Below, in pieces: positions 5,716-9,877 of a DNA stretch of 9,877 nucleotides. The position numbers and the translations under genes are program-made. Below the pieces are notes generated by a model. The model had not been told where the DNA came from. It saw only the letters and a program-made list of their open reading frames with translations, and made no database searches. Position 1 is the first letter of the stretch, and each line of letters opens with the position of its first letter. The stretch is from Pseudomonadota bacterium (GTDB taxonomy: Bacteria; Pseudomonadota; Alphaproteobacteria; Rhizobiales; Segnochrobactraceae). The stretch spans positions 1-9,877 of the forward strand of contig JAEZMP010000344.1 of assembly GCA_023442215.1 (NCBI GenBank), given 5' to 3'.

Positions 5716-8103
5716 ATGGCGGAGAACACGGGCGTGGCGGCTGGCCGGGGCAGACATGCGGGATCGCGCGGCAGCGGCGACCGGTCGGTGCCTTGCGGCG
5801 TTCGCCACTGTCGCCGCGTTTCGGCGGGCGCGCTCGCCGCCGCCGGCATGGGCGCGGCGCTCGCAGGGCTCGCAGCGCCCGGCGCCCACGCCCAGGAACT
5901 GCGCGGCACCGTCACAATCGAGAGCGGCCAGACCTACACCAACGACGACCTGCTCGACGCCTCGGTGGTGAACGAGGGCACCTTCATCAACAACAGCCGC
6001 GTCACCGGCACGGTGGCGAGTGCCGGCACGCTGTCGAACAGCGGTGAGATCGCGATGGCGGTCTCCAATTCCGGCGATGCGTCGAATGCCGGCACGATCA
6101 ACAGCAACGTCGCCAATTCCGGCATCTGGACCGGCACCGGCAGCATCAACGGCGACGTGACCAATTCCGGCACGTTCTCCGGCTCGCAGGGGATCGTCGG
6201 CAACGTCGTCAACACCGCCTCGCTCACCAACGGCGGCTCGATCGCCGGCACGGTGACCAACAGCGCGACGATGACCAATGCGGGCCTCGTCAACGGCGCG
6301 GTCTCCAACGAAGCGGGCGCGAGCTTCGATCAGGAAGGCCAGATCAACGGCAACGTGACGAACGCGGGCACCTGGAGCGGCGAGGGCCAGGTCAACGGCG
6401 TCGTCACCAATTCCGGCACCTATGCCAACGGCGGCCAGATCACCGGGGGCGTGGTCAATTCCGGCGGCTTCACCAATGCCGGCGTCGTCAACGGGCCGAT
6501 CGACAACAGCGGCACGCTCGCCCTGAAGGGCACGGTGAACGGCACGCTGACCAACACCGGCACCGCGAGCGGCACCGGCACGCTGAACGGCACCTTCGAC
6601 AATGCCGGGCTCTACGAGACCGGCGCCGCTGGCTTCGCAACCTTCCGCGTCGGCGGCGACGTCGCCTTCCGCGCCGGCTCGACCTATGTGGTGAAGGTCG
6701 GCGGCGGCGGGGCGAGCGACCTGATCGCGGCCAGCGGCGCCCTTACGCTTTCGGGCGGCACCGTCAGCTTCGTCGCCTCCGACGGCTTCGCGCCGGGAAT
6801 CGCCAGCTACACCGTGGTGACCGCCGACGGCGGCGTCACCGGCACGTTCGCCGGCGTCACCAATCCGTTCGGCGCCGGCAGCGCCTATCCCTTCCTCGGC
6901 ACGTCGCTCGCCTACGGGGCGAAGAGCGTCGCGGTGGTGGTGGGGCACGTCGGCGGCGTCAGCTTCTCCGCGGCCGGGCTCACGGCGAACCAGACCGCGG
7001 CGGGACGCGGCGCCGATGGCCTGCCTTTGTCGAGCCCGCTGCTCGCCTCGCTGGTGCTGCTCGATTTCGGCACCGCGCCGGCCGCGCTCGACGCGATCTC
7101 GGGCGAGATCTACGCCTCCGTGAAGACGGTGATGCAGCAGCAGTCGCTCTATGTCCGTCAGGCGGTGCTCGGGCGGATGCGCGGCGGCGACACCGGCACG
7201 CCGGTCGACGCCACCACGCCGGTCTATCCCGGCGGCCCCGGCATCGGACCGCGCCCGCTGGCGCCGGGCTTCGCACCGACGGTGTGGGCGGAAGGCTATG
7301 GCGGCTCCGGCAGCAACGACGGCGACGGCAACGCCGCCTCGCTGACGAGTTCCACCGTGGGCGGCCTGATCGGCATCGACACGGCGCTGCTCGACGGGCC
7401 GATGGGCGGGCTCTGGCGCCTCGGCATCGTCGGCGGCTACGGACGCTCCAACTTCTCCGCCGACGCGCGCCAGTCCTCCGGCTCGTTCTCCAGCTACAGC
7501 CTCGCCGGCTATGCCGGGGTGGCCTACGGCGACCTCGCGCTGCGCTTCGGCGCGGCCCAGACGTGGCAGGGCATCAGCATCGACCGCACGGTGAGCTTCA
7601 CCGGCTTCGACGGCACCAACCACGCCGGCTACGACGGCGGCACCACGCAGGTGTTCGGCGAGGCCGGCTACCGCTTCACTATCGGCGCGGGCAGCGTCGA
7701 GCCCTATGCCGGACTCGCCTTCGTCAACGCCTCCACCGACGGCCTTCTCGAATCGGGCTCGGCCGCGGCGCTCAAGGCCGGGTCGCAAAGCACCTCCAAC
7801 CTCTATTCGACGCTCGGCGCCCGCTTCGCGATCCCGTTCGCAGCGGGGTTCGCGCTGCGCGCCGACATCGCGTGGCAGCACGCGTTCGAGGACGTGTCGC
7901 CGGAAGCGCGCCTTGCTTTCGCCTCCGGCGGCGCCGATTACACCGTGACCGGCGCGCCGATCGCCCGCGACGCCCTCCTCGTCGGGGCCGGCCTCAGCTA
8001 CGACATGCCGGGCTACCTGACGGTGGCGCTCGGCTACAGCGGCCAGCTTTCCAACACCGCGCGCGAAAATGCCGTGCGCGGCGCGGTCAGCGTGCGCTTC
8101 TGA
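5716..8103 (+). CDS. Classical (type Va) autotransporter with a 16-residue-repeat passenger
   Basis: A 795-residue secreted or surface protein. The signal peptide has arginines (R30, R33, R34), an Ala/Gly-rich core and an AHA cleavage site (before Q60). The passenger has thirteen tandem units of 16 residues (86-295), Asn-Ser-Gly at the start and often V/I-N-G near the end, suggesting a beta-solenoid with an asparagine ladder. Residues about 305-410 (GSTYVVKVGGGGASDLI and following) resemble the conserved end of autotransporter passengers. A linker helix, ALDAISGEIYASVKTVMQQQ, with SLYVRQAVLGRMR follows (about 455-487). From W524 to the terminal F795 is a 12-strand-type barrel ending in VSVRF, the C-terminal signal used by the BAM complex. 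The start is unsure: ATG 5716 lacks a Shine-Dalgarno, GTG 5734 has GGAG ten bases upstream, and GTG 5788 would give a 35-residue standard signal peptide. No protease or esterase motif is seen, so adhesion or aggregation is more likely than catalysis. Confidence 0.93.
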   Translation: MAENTGVAAGRGRHAGSRGSGDRSVPCGVRHCRRVSAGALAAAGMGAALAGLAAPGAHAQELRGTVTIESGQTYTNDDLLDASVVNEGTFINNSRVTGTVASAGTLSNSGEIAMAVSNSGDASNAGTINSNVANSGIWTGTGSINGDVTNSGTFSGSQGIVGNVVNTASLTNGGSIAGTVTNSATMTNAGLVNGAVSNEAGASFDQEGQINGNVTNAGTWSGEGQVNGVVTNSGTYANGGQITGGVVNSGGFTNAGVVNGPIDNSGTLALKGTVNGTLTNTGTASGTGTLNGTFDNAGLYETGAAGFATFRVGGDVAFRAGSTYVVKVGGGGASDLIAASGALTLSGGTVSFVASDGFAPGIASYTVVTADGGVTGTFAGVTNPFGAGSAYPFLGTSLAYGAKSVAVVVGHVGGVSFSAAGLTANQTAAGRGADGLPLSSPLLASLVLLDFGTAPAALDAISGEIYASVKTVMQQQSLYVRQAVLGRMRGGDTGTPVDATTPVYPGGPGIGPRPLAPGFAPTVWAEGYGGSGSNDGDGNAASLTSSTVGGLIGIDTALLDGPMGGLWRLGIVGGYGRSNFSADARQSSGSFSSYSLAGYAGVAYGDLALRFGAAQTWQGISIDRTVSFTGFDGTNHAGYDGGTTQVFGEAGYRFTIGAGSVEPYAGLAFVNASTDGLLESGSAAALKAGSQSTSNLYSTLGARFAIPFAAGFALRADIAWQHAFEDVSPEARLAFASGGADYTVTGAPIARDALLVGAGLSYDMPGYLTVALGYSGQLSNTARENAVRGAVSVRF
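5971..6600 (+). repeat. Tandem array of 48-bp coding units (13 units) in the autotransporter passenger
   Basis: Thirteen consecutive units encode residues 86-295. Twelve are exactly 48 bp, and the eighth (6307-6360) is 54 bp owing to two extra codons. The protein pattern is roughly N-S/A-G-x5-G-x-V/I-N-G-x-V-T. Five units (starting at 6067, 6115, 6163, 6409 and 6457) begin with the same nine bases, AATTCCGGC, using AAT where most other units use AAC, a sign of duplication within the array. A degenerate fourteenth unit begins at 6601. Confidence 0.9.
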
Positions 8104-8221
8104 AGAAGCTCTTAACCATGCCGGCAATAGAGTGGCCGGCGATCGATCTGCGGGCGGGAGCGTCCGAGGTCGCGCGCCTCCGCGCCGCCCGCCGCCCGAC
8201 CGATGCCACCCGGAATCCACG
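8104..8221 (+). other. Intergenic region and leader before the aminotransferase gene
   Basis: This 118-bp gap holds TTAACCAT (8112-8119), the form of a CtrA half-site, and two GC-rich inverted repeats: GCCGGC at 8120-8125 and 8135-8140 (9-nt loop), and GCGGGCGG (8150-8157) facing CCGCCCGC (8185-8192) with an inner GAGG/CCTC pair. Neither is followed by a T-tract, so a terminator for the autotransporter gene is not proven; the second could fold in the aminotransferase leader. Chance pairing is likely in such GC-rich DNA. Confidence 0.3.
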
Positions 8222-9418
8222 ATGACCGCGACGACGACGAAGCCTGCCCTGCAATCCCCCTTCCAGCGGCTCACGAAGCTGATCGAAGGGGTGCAGCCGG
8301 GCCGGCCCGCGATCGATCTCGGCGTGGGCGAGCCGCGCCATCCGATGCCGGCCTTCGTCGGCCCCGTCATCGCCGAGACGCTCGCCGGCTTCGGCCGCTA
8401 TCCCGCCATCAAGGGCACGCCCGCCTTCCGCGCCGCCGTTTCGGGCTGGCTGGACCGGCGCTACGGCCTCGACGGCTGGATCGACCCGGAGACCGCGATC
8501 CTGCCGCTCAACGGCAGCCGCGAAGGCCTGTTCTTCGCCGCGCTCGGCGCGCGCGACTATTCGCCGAAGCGGCCGGAGCGGCCGGCGGTGCTGCTGCCGA
8601 ACCCGTTCTATTTCGCCTACGCCGCCGGGGCGGAGGCCGCGGGCGCGGAGGCGGTGATGCTGGCCGCCCGCCCGGGATCGGCGCTGCCCGACCTCGACGC
8701 GCTCGATCCCGCGCTGGTCGCGCGCACGATCGCGATCTATTTCGCCTCTCCGGCCAACCCGGACGGCACGGTCGCGACCCACGCCGACTGGCTGGCGCTG
8801 ATCGCCTGGGCGCGCGCCAACGACATCTATGTGTTCGCCGACGAATGCTATTCGGAAATCTACCGCGAGGCGTCTGGTGCGCCGGCGGGCGTGCTCGCCG
8901 CGGCGCGGGAAACCGGCTCGTGCGAGCGGGTGATCACGTTCAACTCGCTGTCCAAGCGCTCGAACCTCGCGGGCCTGCGCTGCGGGTTCGCCGCCGGCGA
9001 CAGCGTGTTCCTGTCGCGCTGGACCTCGCTGCGCAACATCGCCGCTCCGCAGGTGCCGACCCCGGTGCAGGCGGTCGGCGCCGCCGCGTTCTCCGACGAG
9101 GCGCACGTCATCGAGAACCGCCGGCTCTACGACGCCAAGTTCGCGCTCGCCGAGCGGCTGCTCGGGCCGGCGTTCGGCGACGTGGTGCCCGCCGGCGGCT
9201 TCTTCCTGTGGCTCGACGTCGCCCGGTTCGGCGGCAGCGAGGCCGCGGCCCTGAAGCTGTGGCGCGAGGCCGGCGTGCGCGCCGTGCCCGGCGCCTATCT
9301 CGCCGCCCCGGAGCCTGGCGGCCGCAATCCCGCCGCGGGCTTCCTGCGGCTCGCGCTCGTCGACGACATCGCCGTGACGGAAGAGGCGCTGACGCGCCTC
9401 GCCGCCACGTTCGCCTGA
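8222..9418 (+). CDS. dapC: Class I/II PLP-dependent aminotransferase, probably N-succinyldiaminopimelate aminotransferase (DapC-like)
   Basis: A 398-residue fold-type I aminotransferase of normal length. LGVGEPRHPMPAF (residues 33-45), YPAIKGTPAFR (60-70), LPNPFYFAY (125-133), FADECYSEIY (205-214, with D207 for the PLP pyridine nitrogen and Y210) and SLSKRSNLAGLRCGF (242-256, Schiff-base K245 and R253) match the proteobacterial DapC pattern. DapC moves an amino group from glutamate to N-succinyl-2-amino-6-ketopimelate in lysine and peptidoglycan precursor synthesis. The usual NPTG is NPDG here (179-182), a mild change. The ATG at 8222 has only a weak GGAA upstream; an open frame continuing further upstream overlaps the autotransporter gene and is not plausible coding. 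ftsK follows after 15 bp, so the two are probably co-transcribed. Family assignment is firm; the DapC role is inferred and ArgD or another enzyme could share it. Confidence 0.9.
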   Translation: MTATTTKPALQSPFQRLTKLIEGVQPGRPAIDLGVGEPRHPMPAFVGPVIAETLAGFGRYPAIKGTPAFRAAVSGWLDRRYGLDGWIDPETAILPLNGSREGLFFAALGARDYSPKRPERPAVLLPNPFYFAYAAGAEAAGAEAVMLAARPGSALPDLDALDPALVARTIAIYFASPANPDGTVATHADWLALIAWARANDIYVFADECYSEIYREASGAPAGVLAAARETGSCERVITFNSLSKRSNLAGLRCGFAAGDSVFLSRWTSLRNIAAPQVPTPVQAVGAAAFSDEAHVIENRRLYDAKFALAERLLGPAFGDVVPAGGFFLWLDVARFGGSEAAALKLWREAGVRAVPGAYLAAPEPGGRNPAAGFLRLALVDDIAVTEEALTRLAATFA

Positions 9419-9433
9419 CGGAGGTTGTCCGCC

Positions 9434-9877
9434 GTGTCGAAAGCCCGCCACTTCACCCCCGACGACCGCTATGACGAGCGTCTCGATGCACGGCCGTCGG
9501 TGCTCGGCTTCCTGAGGCGCAACGTCGTCGGCCTGAGCGGGCTCGCGATCCTGGCGGGCGTCGTCGCCACCGTGGTCGCGCTCGCGACATGGTCGGTCGA
9601 CGACCCGAGCCTGAGCCACGCCATCGATGGGCCGACCCACAACCTGCTCGGCTTCGCCGGCGCCTCCCTCGCCGATTTCCTGATCCAGATGTTCGGCCTC
9701 GGCGTCGTCGCCTTCCTGGCGCTGCCGGTGCTGTGGGGGCTCAGGATGGTGCGCGGGCGGCCGAGCCGCGTCCGGCGCGGCCGGCTCGTGGCCTGGCTGG
9801 TGGGCGTGCTGATCGTTGCCGCCGCCCTCGGCGCGCTGGTACCGCCGCCGACATGGCCGCTGCCGACCGGCCTGGGC
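9434..9877 (+). CDS. ftsK: DNA translocase FtsK, N-terminal membrane part (runs off window)
   Basis: The first 148 codons of an FtsK-type protein, which anchors at the division septum and pumps DNA to help resolve chromosome dimers. The reading frame is open to the right edge. Hydrophobic segments at about residues 32-52, 80-104 and 117-136 fit three of the usual four membrane helices. The stretch DDPSLSHAIDGPTHNLLGFAG (56-76) is the characteristic periplasmic loop of alphaproteobacterial FtsK, and TWPLPTGLG (140-148) is also typical. The motor and gamma domains lie beyond the window. The start is GTG at 9434, with a strong CGGAGG (9419-9424) nine bases upstream that directly follows the aminotransferase TGA. 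Confidence 0.93.
   Translation, partial: MSKARHFTPDDRYDERLDARPSVLGFLRRNVVGLSGLAILAGVVATVVALATWSVDDPSLSHAIDGPTHNLLGFAGASLADFLIQMFGLGVVAFLALPVLWGLRMVRGRPSRVRRGRLVAWLVGVLIVAAALGALVPPPTWPLPTGLG

Noticed and set aside
5756..5971. A separate small gene starting at ATG 5756 with a signal-like N-terminus
   Set aside because: It lies in another frame over the autotransporter signal peptide, becomes Arg/Pro-rich after about 20 residues, and ends with no recognisable domain.
5971..6600. CRISPR-like array
   Set aside because: The 48-bp period has no spacer/repeat alternation, the units keep one open frame, and the encoded protein is a clear autotransporter.
5119..8370. A minus-strand open frame of more than 1000 codons antisense to the autotransporter gene
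   Set aside because: Its repetitive composition mirrors the 48-bp coding repeats on the plus strand, and it has no recognisable domain or ribosome-binding site; codon bias in GC-rich DNA keeps it open.

Overview
The window is a GC-rich (roughly two-thirds GC by eye) chromosomal stretch that reads like an alphaproteobacterium of the Hyphomicrobiales (Rhizobiales). The pointers are the pgsA-moaD-moaE gene order, an aminotransferase directly upstream of an alphaproteobacterial-type FtsK, a large classical autotransporter, and short palindromic intergenic elements. The genus cannot be told. There are ten protein genes, two of them cut by the window edges. I see no rRNA, tRNA, CRISPR array, transposase or phage gene.

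Layout. Left block (1-957): on the minus strand, the first 113 codons of a GNAT acetyltransferase and an HxlR-family regulator; the regulator is transcribed away from an SDR oxidoreductase (958-1782, plus strand) across a short AT-rich control region. Middle block: the minus-strand cluster pgsA (3400-2831), moaD (2797-2543), moaE (2391-1939), covering phospholipid head-group synthesis and both subunits of molybdopterin synthase. htpG (3692-5602, plus strand) diverges from pgsA, with a good heat-shock-type promoter candidate, and ends at a clear intrinsic terminator. Right block: a 795-codon autotransporter (5716-8103), a DapC-like aminotransferase (8222-9418), and the start of ftsK (9434 to the edge).

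The most unusual structure is a pair of related palindromic elements, in opposite orientation, on the two sides of moaE. Read in element orientation, each starts at the stop codon of the gene before it (SDR for copy 1, moaD for copy 2). They align without gaps for 62 nt at about 81 percent identity, and one stem position shows a compensatory T-A to G-C change. Copy 1 then continues into a large composite hairpin (20 paired bases), while copy 2 continues into a different, weaker hairpin. The second notable structure is the autotransporter passenger: thirteen tandem units of 16 residues (one with 18) with an Asn-Ser-Gly start and an Asn-Gly near the end of most units, encoded by 48-bp units of which five begin with the identical nonamer AATTCCGGC.

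The genes are mostly housekeeping and not one coherent pathway. MoaD and MoaE work together as one enzyme, HxlR probably controls the divergent SDR gene, and the aminotransferase and ftsK are probably co-transcribed (cell-wall precursor supply beside chromosome segregation and division). I found no clearly new defence or metabolic system.
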